Notes under the pieces: model-generated
Told to the model about the DNA's origin: nothing
The model's database searches: none
Seen by the model: only the letters and a program-made list of their open reading frames with translations
Assembly (NCBI GenBank): GCA_020633515.1
Contig: JACKDM010000068.1
Span: forward strand, 1 to 21,093
DNA: 21,093 nt
Direction of reading: 5' to 3'
Source: Myxococcales bacterium
GTDB taxonomy: Bacteria; Myxococcota; Bradymonadia; UBA7976; UBA1532
In this document: positions 7,502 to 16,294 of the stretch, piece by piece
Layout: the number at the start of each line of letters is the position of its first letter
How positions within the stretch are numbered: the stretch's first letter is position 1
Program-made: the position numbers and the translations under genes

Positions 7502-8497
7502 ATGACCCGCCTCTCGCTGATCACCCTCGCCCTCGTCGTCGCCGCCTCCGCCGCCGCGCAGGAGCCCCCGCCCGCCGAAGCGCCGGCCCCCGCGCCGGCC
7601 GCCGATCCCCAGCCCGCCGACGTCAAGCCCGCCGACGCCAAGCCCGCCGCCAAGACCAGGACCGCCAAGAAAAAACCCGCCAAGAAGCGCGGCCCCCGCC
7701 GCGACTGGCCCGTCTCCCGCCCCGCCGGCGCCGTCACCCGGCTCCCGCCGCTCACCGCCGAGCCCTACCAGCCCGGCGAGCGCCTCAAGTTCGAGGTCCG
7801 CATGTTCGGCGCCGTCGCCGGCGAAGCCATCCTCGCCGTCGGCGAGCGCCAGCAGAGCGGCGGCCGCACGCTCCTCCCCCTCGTCGGCTTCATCCGCAGC
7901 AGCGAGTTCCTCGACAAGTTCTACCCGGTCGACGACCGCATGGTCGTCGTGCTCGACGAGAAGACCTTCCTGCCCATCAAGAGCGACTTCTACATCAACG
8001 AAGCCAAGAAGGCGTCCTCGTACCACACCACCTACGACCACCGGACCAAGGTCGTGCGCTCGGTGCGCAAGCGCGGCAAGGGATCGCTCGTGCGCGAATG
8101 GGTCGCCGACGCCCCGATCTACGAGGCGCTCGGCAGCGTCTTCGGCATGCGCCGCATGGATCTGAAGCCCGGCATGCGGATCGACTACTACGCCTGGACC
8201 GGCCTCCGCGAGCGCTGGGTGCAGGCCGAGGTCGTCAAGGTCGAGCGCCTGTGGACCCCGATGGGCTGGTTCGACGCGCTCCGCATCGAGATCAAGACCA
8301 CCCTCACCGGCGGCTTCCTCGACGACCCCAACGAGATGAAGGGCCCCGCCAAGACCGGCACCGTCTGGATCGGCACCGATCCCGCCCGCACGCCGCTCAA
8401 GGTCGTCACCCCGACCCGCATCGGCAACGCCGAAGCCATCCTCGTCAACCGCTACATCGAGCCCGTCGGCAAGCTCAGCGTCGGCCCGTCGAAGTAG
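7502..8497 (+). CDS. Exported DUF3108-family protein
   Basis: Codes for 331 residues. The start opens a signal peptide (MTRLSLITLALVVAASAAA, cleaved near residue 19). A low-complexity Pro/Ala/Lys linker covers about 22-75 (KTRTAKKKPAKKRG), followed by the conserved domain (about 88-325). It begins GERLKFEVRMFGAVAGEA, typical of DUF3108, and contains YEALGSVFGMRRMDLKPG and VWIGTDPARTPLKV, also family-like. DUF3108 proteins are beta-rich periplasmic or outer-membrane-associated proteins whose exact role is not established; some relatives are thought to bind lipids or polysaccharide. The Lys/Pro linker could thread peptidoglycan or bind anionic polymers. The gene lies 58 bases behind the HD-domain gene and may be co-transcribed. 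A small GC hairpin (7457-7473) in the gap could attenuate. Confidence 0.88.
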   Translation: MTRLSLITLALVVAASAAAQEPPPAEAPAPAPAADPQPADVKPADAKPAAKTRTAKKKPAKKRGPRRDWPVSRPAGAVTRLPPLTAEPYQPGERLKFEVRMFGAVAGEAILAVGERQQSGGRTLLPLVGFIRSSEFLDKFYPVDDRMVVVLDEKTFLPIKSDFYINEAKKASSYHTTYDHRTKVVRSVRKRGKGSLVREWVADAPIYEALGSVFGMRRMDLKPGMRIDYYAWTGLRERWVQAEVVKVERLWTPMGWFDALRIEIKTTLTGGFLDDPNEMKGPAKTGTVWIGTDPARTPLKVVTPTRIGNAEAILVNRYIEPVGKLSVGPSK

Positions 8498-8549
8498 TCA
8501 CCCGCCCGGCAGGGCAGGGGAGGCGCCCTCACCGAGGTCGTCGAACCCA

Positions 8550-8591
8550 TCGAGCCCGTCACCCTGTCTTCCGCCCCGCGGGCGGGCTCGA
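8550..8591. terminator. Inverted repeat between convergent genes, possible terminator
   Basis: TCGAGCCCG (8550-8558) and CGGGCTCGA (8583-8591) are perfect complements of nine bases around a 24-base loop. They lie in the 136-base gap between the converging DUF3108 and beta-helix lipoprotein genes. There is no T-run, as often in very GC-rich genomes, so termination is a guess. Confidence 0.35.
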
Positions 8592-8633
8592 CCGCCTCGC
8601 TGACGCAGCATCACCCGCGCCGCCGCGCCGCCA

Positions 8634-9263
8634 TCACTCCGGGCAGCGCAGATCGCCGCAATCGGCCGGATCCAGACAGCACGCCACCTCGACCGCCGGC
8701 CCCGGGCTCCCGTCCGCCGCGTCCTCGGCGCCGGCACACGCCGCCGCCGCCCCCGCGCCGCCTTCCGCCGGCGCGCCCACCGTGATCGCCACCGTGCTCG
8801 CCGGATCGATCACCGCGTCGGGCCCCACGAGCAGCACTCCGAAGCTCCCGCCGCCGTCACCGCCCGCGCCCGCGCCGCCGCAGCCGCCCTGCCCGCCGTC
8901 GCCGCCGAAGCCCCCGAGACCGCGCCCGGCGCGACCGCCCGGATCGCCGCCCGCCGCGCCCATCGCGCCCGCGCTCCCGCGCCCGCCCGCGCTCCCTGCG
9001 CCGCCCGGCGCCACCTCGATCACCACGTCGTCGAAGACCACGGTACACGCCCCGTCACCACCACCCCGATCGCGCTCAGCCCCGGGTTGCCGTTGAGCCC
9101 AGCGCGCCCCCGCAGCCGCCCGCGCCGCCGCCGCCCGCCGGCGCCGCCGTCCCGCCAGCGCCACCCCGCCGCCGCCGCCGCCGCCCCGCCGCCCGCCGCG
9201 CCCGCCCCCGCCCGCGTCGCCGGGTGCGGCCGCCACGAGACACCCGCTCGTCGTACCACCCAC
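8634..9263 (-). CDS. C-terminal part of the interrupted beta-helix lipoprotein (Gly-rich)
   Basis: The frame is open from 9398 down to TAA/TGA-type stop at 8634, with a GTG at 9263 as the first plausible but probably artificial start. About 9050-8634 is convincing: a VVFDDVVIEVAPGG strand, then a Gly-rich region (GGFGGDGGQGGCGGAGAGG), then SFGVLLVGPDAVIDP and a Cys-containing tail (ACCLDPADCGDLRCPE). This arrangement is common in PGRS-like beta-helix proteins of myxobacteria. The part between about 9167 and 9053 is Arg-rich in this frame and reads correctly only in the other two frames. Confidence 0.55.
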   Translation of the reverse strand: MGGTTSGCLVAAAPGDAGGGGRGGRRGGGGGGGVALAGRRRRRAAAARAAAGARWAQRQPGAERDRGGGDGACTVVFDDVVIEVAPGGAGSAGGRGSAGAMGAAGGDPGGRAGRGLGGFGGDGGQGGCGGAGAGGDGGGSFGVLLVGPDAVIDPASTVAITVGAPAEGGAGAAAACAGAEDAADGSPGPAVEVACCLDPADCGDLRCPE

Positions 9264-9398
9264 CCGACGCCCCGGCGCGCCCGCGCCGCCCGCCGCGCCA
9301 TCCGGCCCCCGCTGCCCCGCCTCGGCCGCGCTCGCCGCGCTCGCCGCCGCGCCCCCTCGGCGGCCGTCGCCCGTCGGCGCGCTCCCCGCCCGCCCGCC

Positions 9399-10583
9399 TC
9401 ACCGCTCATCGCCACGTCGAGATCCACCCCGCGCCCGCCCGCGCCGCCCGCGCTCGGCTGCCGACACGCCGCGTTCTCCCCACCCGCCCCGCCGCGCCAT
9501 CGTCCCCGCCGCGCCCGCCGCCGTCGCCGCGCTCTCCGGCGCCTCCGCGTCGCTCACCCGCGCCCCGTCCTCCGCGCTCCCCGGCCCCACGAGCCCGCCC
9601 ACCACCAGCGTCGTCGCCGCCAGCTCCAGGTGACCGCACCCCTCCGCCCGCACCCCCGCCGGCCGCGCCGCGCCCTGCGGCCGCAGCTCGATCCCATCGA
9701 TCACCAGCACCCCGTCACCCATCGTGCCATACGCCGGGTTGCCATCCGCCCCCGTCTGGATCCGGCTCCGCCCCCCGCTGCGCCGCCACCCGGACGCCGC
9801 GTCGTAGCTGAAGCCCCCGATCAGATGCAGCGCCCCGCCCGCGCCCACCACCACCGACGGCTCCGCCTGCCGATACAGCCCCTCGCCCACGATCAACACC
9901 TGCCGCTCGCCCGCGTCGAGCCCCGCCCGCACCCCCGCGATCGCCTCGTCGATCGAGGCCCACGGCGCCGCCGCCGACCCATCTCCGTCCGCCGCCGCCT
10001 GCGCCGACACGAAGCGCGCCCCGCCCCACGCCCCCGGCGCGCCATCACAGTCCAGATCCAGCCCCGCCGGCTCCTCGAGCGCCGCCGCCTCCCCGATCAC
10101 CCGGAAGTAGCGCGCGAACGGCAGACACTCGCAGCCATTCTCCGCCACCCCATCCGCGTCCGCCCGATCCGCCGCGCACGCCTCGATCGCGCACGCCCCG
10201 CCCACACACGCCGCCGTCGCGACCCCATCGAGCGCACACAGCGCCCCCGGATCACCCTCGTCGACCACCTCGTCGCAGTCGTCGTCGACCCCGTTGCACA
10301 CCTCGTCGACCGCCACGCAGCCCGCGTCCGCCCGCATATCCGGCGGCGCCATCATATCGAGCACGCCGTCGTCGACCCCGACATCGGGCACCGCCTCGTC
10401 GACCACCGCCCCATCGACCGGCGGCAGCGGCGCCGCGCATGCCCCCGCGAGGCACACCCGACCTTCCCCGCACTCTTCATCGACCGCGCACTCGGCCGTC
10501 GACAACCCATCCAGATGAGGCGAGACGCAGCCCGAGGCCGCGACACCGAGAGAGAACCATGCGACCAGTCGGGCGGCGGGCAT
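9399..10583 (-). CDS. N-terminal part of the interrupted lipoprotein: lipobox, MopE motif, DUF1565-like domain
   Basis: ATG at 10583 (a GTG at 10595 in frame is the alternative) opens a lipoprotein signal ending in the lipobox ASGC. A Cys-pair segment follows (CAVDEECGEGRVCLAGAC), then an Asp/Val/Pro linker, one MopE motif (CNGVDDDCDEVVDEG) and a Cys-containing module. The DUF1565-like region has FVSAQAAADGDGSAAAPW followed by ASIDEAIAGV and VLIVGEGLY, typical of right-handed beta-helix proteins. It is followed by LHLIGGFSYD and GVLVIDGIEL rungs. The frame stays sensible to about 9508 and then becomes Arg-rich nonsense up to the stop at 9399, so the last about 35 residues are not native. A consensus -35 box lies upstream. 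Confidence 0.7.
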   Translation of the reverse strand: MPAARLVAWFSLGVAASGCVSPHLDGLSTAECAVDEECGEGRVCLAGACAAPLPPVDGAVVDEAVPDVGVDDGVLDMMAPPDMRADAGCVAVDEVCNGVDDDCDEVVDEGDPGALCALDGVATAACVGGACAIEACAADRADADGVAENGCECLPFARYFRVIGEAAALEEPAGLDLDCDGAPGAWGGARFVSAQAAADGDGSAAAPWASIDEAIAGVRAGLDAGERQVLIVGEGLYRQAEPSVVVGAGGALHLIGGFSYDAASGWRRSGGRSRIQTGADGNPAYGTMGDGVLVIDGIELRPQGAARPAGVRAEGCGHLELAATTLVVGGLVGPGSAEDGARVSDAEAPESAATAAGAAGTMARRGGWGERGVSAAERGRRGRARGGSRRGDER

Positions 10584-10653
10584 CGGTGCGCTCACGATGA
10601 GATGCTTCCCCAGAGAATGTGACGAGCGGGTGCCTCCACCGCACCCGGCCCGC

Positions 10654-10682
10654 ATCGTGGCAGCGCCCCCGGGGGGTGTCAA
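10654..10682 (-). promoter_or_regulatory. Promoter candidate of the beta-helix lipoprotein gene
   Basis: On the minus strand a perfect TTGACA (10682-10677) is followed after 17 bases by CACGAT (10659-10654). The expected transcript would start about 60 bases before the start codon. The spacer contains a C6G5 palindrome on this strand. Confidence 0.5.
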
Positions 10683-10705
10683 GGCGCGCCCCCGCCCCGA
10701 CGTGG

Positions 10706-10735
10706 TTGCCGCGCCCCCGCCCCTCGTGCTAACCC
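10706..10735 (+). promoter_or_regulatory. Promoter candidate of the HEAT/ABC-F cluster
   Basis: TTGCCG (10706-10711) and TGC-TAACCC (-10 at 10730-10735) are spaced by 18 bases. They lie about 40 bases before the HEAT-repeat gene and back-to-back with the promoter candidate of the divergent lipoprotein. Confidence 0.4.
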
Positions 10736-10773
10736 GACCGGCGTTCCGCCGCGTCACCACCAGGAGCCCGTCG

Positions 10774-12729
10774 ATGCCCCACCCCGTCTCGCTCCGGCTC
10801 TTCGCGCCGTGCCTCGTCGCCCTCGCGCTCGCCGCCCCCGCCGCCGCGAAGCGCAAGCCCAAGGCGCCCGACGACGGCCTCCCCCCGCCGGAGGCCGTCG
10901 CCGAACAGAGCCGCGCCGTCTACGCCGACCTCGCCGGCGACGCCAACCCGCTCGTGCGCCGCGTCGTCTACTTCGGCAGCCTCGAGCTCGGCGACGCCGA
11001 CCGCTACACCGCCATCGAGAAGGGCCTCGCCGACGCCGACGCCACCATCCGCCACGACGCGCTCACCCGCGCGCTCACCACCACCGACAAGAAGCTCCGC
11101 CCCCTGCGCGCCGCCGCCGAGAAGACCGTCACCGGCTACCTCGAGTCGGCCGACAAGAGCGACCGCGAGCAAGGCTACGCGCTCCTCGAAGCCCTCGCCC
11201 CCAAAGACAAGGACCAGCTCGCGGTCCTCCAGCGCACCGCGAAGAACGGCAGCCCCGAAGCCCGCGCCGACGCCCGCGCCCGCCTCATCGCCCGCGGCGG
11301 CAAGACCGCCTGGGAGGTCATCCAGAGCGGCCTCGCCGAGCCCGAAGGCGAGCCCGAGCACAAGCAGGCCGTCGAAGCCATGGCCACCTTCCGCGACCCC
11401 ATCGCCTACAAGTGGGCCCTCGAACGCCTCCACCAGATGGACACCCAGGGCCGCCTCGCCCGCGAGTACCTCGCCCAGGTCGACGGCAAGGCGGTCAAGA
11501 CCCTCCAGAAAGACATCAACACCCGCTACGACAAGGCCACCGAGTACGAAGACCGCCTCCGCCTCGCCTGGATCCGCGCCCACCGCGGCGACGTCGACGA
11601 GGTCACCCGCACCCTGCTCGCCGGGCTCCGCTACAACGCCGACTGGGCCAAGCTCATGGCCTGGGAAGCCCTCCAGAACAGCCGCGACCACGCCACCCTC
11701 GGCAAGCTCCGCGACCAGATGATGCTCCTCCTCGAAGCCGATCAGGCCTCCGCCAGCTTCACCTGGCTCGAGGAGTGGGCCGCCGCCACCGGCGACCCCA
11801 AGGTCATCGAGCTCCTCCAAGAGGCCGCCCGCGGCGACCGCCCCGAGCCCCGCGCCCGCGGCCTCGCCGCGCTCACCGCGCTCCGCCACCGCGACAGCAT
11901 CGCGCTCTTCGAAAACGCCATGAGCGAAGGCCGCAGCGAGATCCGCCTCGCCGCCGCCCGCGGCCTCGCCGCCATCGCCAAGCCCGGCGACGAACAGCGC
12001 CTCGCCAACTTCCTCCGAAAGGAGCCCGAGGCCGAGGTCAAGCTCGCGCTCATCGAGGCGCTCGCCAACATCGGCACCCCCGCCATCATCGACTCGCTCC
12101 AGTTCGTCGTCACCGACCGCGACCCCCGCCTCAAGGTCGCCGCCGCCAAGGCCATCGCCGCCACCGGCCAGCCCCGCGCCGCCACCACCATCGCGCTCCT
12201 CAAGCGCGACCCCGACCTCGACACCCGCTTCTTCGTCTGGCGCCACCTCCTCGAGATCGAAGGCAAGAAGGCCGAGCCCGAGTTCAAGGCCGGCGCGCTC
12301 GCGTGGCTCACCACCGAGCACATCGAAGCCCTCGGCAAGAACCCCAAGATCAGCGACGACCTCATCGCCTGGATCGCGCTCGACGGCAACGACGACCAGC
12401 GCACCTTCGCCCTCGACGCGCTCCGCGCCCGCAAGGCCACCGCCGCGCTCGAACAGGTCTACGACCGCAGCAAGGCCATCGACACCAAGGCCGCCGCCTT
12501 CGCCGCGCTCGCCGATCTCCGCGCCGCCGCCGCGCTCCCGACCTACCGCGCCGCGCTCGACGCCGAGCAGCCCGAGCTCCGCGCCGTCGCGTTGCGCGCC
12601 GCTGGCGAGCACGCCCACCGCGCGTGGCTCGAGATGCTGCTCAAGGCCCTCGCCGACCGCGACCCCCTCGCCCGCGCCGAGGCCGCCCGCGCCGCCTACC
12701 GCGTCGCCCAGCGCCCCGCCGCCGAGTAG
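10774..12729 (+). CDS. Exported HEAT-repeat protein
   Basis: Codes for 651 residues from ATG at 10774, chosen because AGGAG lies seven bases upstream and the start opens a signal peptide (hydrophobic LRLFAPCLVALALAAPAAA, cleavage near residue 25). The rest is almost wholly alpha-helical. It is built of HEAT/PBS-type repeats of about 30-35 residues, clearest at about 360-640 (ARGLAALTALRHRD, RLAAARGLAAIAKPG, KLALIEALANIGTPA, KVAAAKAIAATGQPRA). Such solenoids bind other proteins; no catalytic motif is seen. It is probably periplasmic. Mature residues begin with a basic KRKPK patch. The ABC-F gene follows after 48 bases on the same strand, so they probably share a transcript, though an exported protein and a ribosome factor have no obvious joint role. 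Confidence 0.88.
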   Translation: MPHPVSLRLFAPCLVALALAAPAAAKRKPKAPDDGLPPPEAVAEQSRAVYADLAGDANPLVRRVVYFGSLELGDADRYTAIEKGLADADATIRHDALTRALTTTDKKLRPLRAAAEKTVTGYLESADKSDREQGYALLEALAPKDKDQLAVLQRTAKNGSPEARADARARLIARGGKTAWEVIQSGLAEPEGEPEHKQAVEAMATFRDPIAYKWALERLHQMDTQGRLAREYLAQVDGKAVKTLQKDINTRYDKATEYEDRLRLAWIRAHRGDVDEVTRTLLAGLRYNADWAKLMAWEALQNSRDHATLGKLRDQMMLLLEADQASASFTWLEEWAAATGDPKVIELLQEAARGDRPEPRARGLAALTALRHRDSIALFENAMSEGRSEIRLAAARGLAAIAKPGDEQRLANFLRKEPEAEVKLALIEALANIGTPAIIDSLQFVVTDRDPRLKVAAAKAIAATGQPRAATTIALLKRDPDLDTRFFVWRHLLEIEGKKAEPEFKAGALAWLTTEHIEALGKNPKISDDLIAWIALDGNDDQRTFALDALRARKATAALEQVYDRSKAIDTKAAAFAALADLRAAAALPTYRAALDAEQPELRAVALRAAGEHAHRAWLEMLLKALADRDPLARAEAARAAYRVAQRPAAE

Positions 12730-12777
12730 TCACCGCCGCCCGCACCCACCTTCGCGCCCGCCCCAGGCAGAGCACCC

Positions 12778-14772
<1,995 letters not shown>

Positions 14773-14848
14773 TCCGCCCCCCGCCCCCCGAAGCCGCCCC
14801 CCGCGCCCACGCATCCATCCCCGCAGCGCGCCACCACGGAGCTTCTGC

Positions 14849-15271
14849 ATGTCCATCGAACACGCCCGCCAGATCCTCGAAGCCAGCAAGACCATCGCCG
14901 TCCTCGGCGCCCACCACGAGACCCACCGCCCCGCCCACTACGTGCCCGCCGACCTGCACGCCCACGGCTACCGCATCCTCCCCGTCAACGCCGTCCTCAC
15001 CGACCGCGAACTCTTCGGCGAAAAGGTCCGCGCCACCCTCGCCGAGCTCGCCGAGCCCATCGACGTCGTCGACATCTTCCGCCGCAGCGAAGCCATCCCC
15101 GAGCACCTCGACGACATCCTCGCCATGAACCCACCCCCCAAGGTCGTCTGGCTGCAGCTCGGCATCCGCAACGACGCCGTCGCCGACAAGCTCCGCGCCC
15201 ATGGCATCGATGTCATCCAAGACCGCTGCATGCTCGCCGACCGCCGCCGCCTCGGGATCAGCAAGGCCTGA
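14849..15271 (+). CDS. CoA-binding domain protein (YccU type)
   Basis: Codes for 140 residues; an ACGGAG element lies upstream of the ATG at 14849. It is a single Rossmann-like CoA-binding domain. It has TIAVLGAHHETHRPAHYV near the N-terminus in place of the family's nucleotide-binding loop, then GYRILPVNA, VDVVDIFRRSE, VVWLQLGIRND and the C-terminal VIQDRCMLADRRRL. All are hallmarks of the YccU/CoA_binding_2 family, and the usual length is about 135-145. The family is thought to bind CoA or acyl-CoA in the cytoplasm; the physiological role is unclear. It follows the ABC-F gene by 76 bases and is probably the last gene of that cluster. Confidence 0.92.
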   Translation: MSIEHARQILEASKTIAVLGAHHETHRPAHYVPADLHAHGYRILPVNAVLTDRELFGEKVRATLAELAEPIDVVDIFRRSEAIPEHLDDILAMNPPPKVVWLQLGIRNDAVADKLRAHGIDVIQDRCMLADRRRLGISKA

Positions 15272-15320
15272 CATCGCCCCGGCGAACCATTACACCCCCT
15301 GACAGCGCCCCCCGCCCCCC

Positions 15321-15349
15321 TTGCCATCCCGCCCCGCCGATCGCACCCT
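15321..15349 (+). promoter_or_regulatory. Promoter candidate of the CD-NTase gene
   Basis: TTGCCA (15321-15326) and CACCCT (15344-15349) are spaced by 17 bases in the 105-base gap before the nucleotidyltransferase gene. The -10 is weak (two matches), but the -35 and spacing are good. Confidence 0.35.
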
Positions 15350-15376
15350 CACCCCGACACGACCGCGGAGGCCCTC

Positions 15377-16228
15377 ATGCTCCCCATCAACCAGGCGTTC
15401 GACGCCTTCGTCCGCGCCCTCCAGCCCAACAAGGCCCGCGCCGCGCAGGCCGAGCGCATGCAGAGCCACGTCCGCGCCACCCTGCGCCACCACCTGCCAT
15501 CGCTCCGCGAGAGCTTCCTCACCGGCTCCTTCGCCCGCAGCACCGCCATCGAGCCGCTCGCCGACGTCGACGTCTTCCTCGTGCTCGACCCCCGGCTCGC
15601 CACCCGCGCCACCGCCCCCAAGGAGCTGCTGCGCAGCGTGCAGACCGCCGTCAAGAAGGCCATGCCCGGCGACGCCGTCGCCGCCCTGCAGAACCATTCG
15701 ATCGGCCTCACCTACGCCGGCAACGACCTCCGCCTCGACCTCGTGCCCGCGCTCCCCGAAGGCGAACACTACTGGATCCCCGACATCCCCCGCGGCAACT
15801 GGATCCGCACCTCACCCCGCCGCCAGAAGGCGCTGCTCGACGCCGCCGACCACCGCGCCGGCAGCAAGCTGCGCCCCCTCATCCGGCTCGCCAAGGCCGC
15901 GCGCCGCAAGGGCTTCGGCAAGCTCGGCTCCTACCACCTCGAAGTCATGTCGCTCACCGCCTTCGCGAGCCCGCCGCCCGACTACGCCCGCGGCTTCGCG
16001 ATGCTGCTCGCCCACCTCGGCGACAAGGTCATCCAGCACATCCAAGACCCCACCGGCGGCGACGGCCCCCGCCTCAGCCTGCCCCTCGCCGAGCGCCAGG
16101 ACCTGCAACGCCGCCTCAACGCCGCCACCGCCACCGCCGAGCGCGCGCTGCACCTCGGCGCCACCGGCGCGCTCGACAAGGCGCACGCGCAGTGGCGCCA
16201 CCTCTTCGGCGACGGCTGGCCCGGCTGA
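15377..16228 (+). CDS. CD-NTase/SMODS-type nucleotidyltransferase
   Basis: Codes for 283 residues from ATG at 15377, with GGAGG five bases upstream. It shows the nucleotidyltransferase core of the CD-NTase (cGAS/DncV-like) superfamily: FLTGSFARSTAIEPLADVDV with Gly50-Ser51 and the metal ligands Asp63 and Asp65, then LRLDLVPAL with the third Asp121. The OAS1-like helical part has KLRPLIRLAKAARRKGF and LGSYHLEVMSL, which fit the family's lysine-containing substrate helix and S-x-x-L-E motif. Family members make cyclic di- or trinucleotides that switch on CBASS effectors against phage, but some related SMODS proteins have other roles. At 283 residues it is on the short side. No typical effector or Cap2/Cap3 gene is beside it; downstream is the converging NACHT gene. 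The product nucleotide cannot be predicted from what I see. Confidence 0.82.
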   Translation: MLPINQAFDAFVRALQPNKARAAQAERMQSHVRATLRHHLPSLRESFLTGSFARSTAIEPLADVDVFLVLDPRLATRATAPKELLRSVQTAVKKAMPGDAVAALQNHSIGLTYAGNDLRLDLVPALPEGEHYWIPDIPRGNWIRTSPRRQKALLDAADHRAGSKLRPLIRLAKAARRKGFGKLGSYHLEVMSLTAFASPPPDYARGFAMLLAHLGDKVIQHIQDPTGGDGPRLSLPLAERQDLQRRLNAATATAERALHLGATGALDKAHAQWRHLFGDGWPG

Positions 16229-16260
16229 TCGGCGGGGGTCGGATCGACGCGCCCGTCCGC

Positions 16261-16290
16261 CCGCCCGCCGCTTGCCATGGGCGCGGGCGG
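16261..16290. terminator. GC hairpin between convergent CD-NTase and NACHT genes
   Basis: CCGCCCGC (16261-16268) pairs perfectly with GCGGGCGG (16283-16290) around a 14-base loop. A competing pairing of CGCGCCC (16248-16254) with GGGCGCG (16279-16285) is possible. It lies in the 66-base gap between two converging stops. No T-run follows on either strand, so its use as a terminator is uncertain. Confidence 0.35.
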
Positions 16291-16294
16291 CGCG

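Larger units (their letters stand above)
8634..10583 (-). pseudogene. Beta-helix/DUF1565-type lipoprotein gene interrupted by frameshifts
   Basis: The whole stretch reads as one protein of about 651 residues if six single G bases are restored (near + strand 9504-9507, 9487-9490, 9384-9387, 9164-9167, 9098-9111 and 9050-9053). Restored, it keeps coherent pieces such as AGGENAACRQPSAGGAGG, GLNGNPGLSAIGVVVTG and ACTVVFDDVVIEVAPGG. It ends with GPDAVIDPASTVAITVGAP and a Cys-containing tail. All six shifts go the same way and sit in short G-runs, so sequencing or assembly error is at least as likely as genuine decay. The intact N-terminal and C-terminal parts are given separately. Confidence 0.72.

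Noticed and set aside
6010..7755. Extension of the lipoprotein frame upstream of 6009 on the minus strand
   Set aside because: The frame is open, but the text is Gly/Glu/Val-rich antisense to the HD and DUF3108 genes. AGGAGG plus a lipobox fix the start at 6009.
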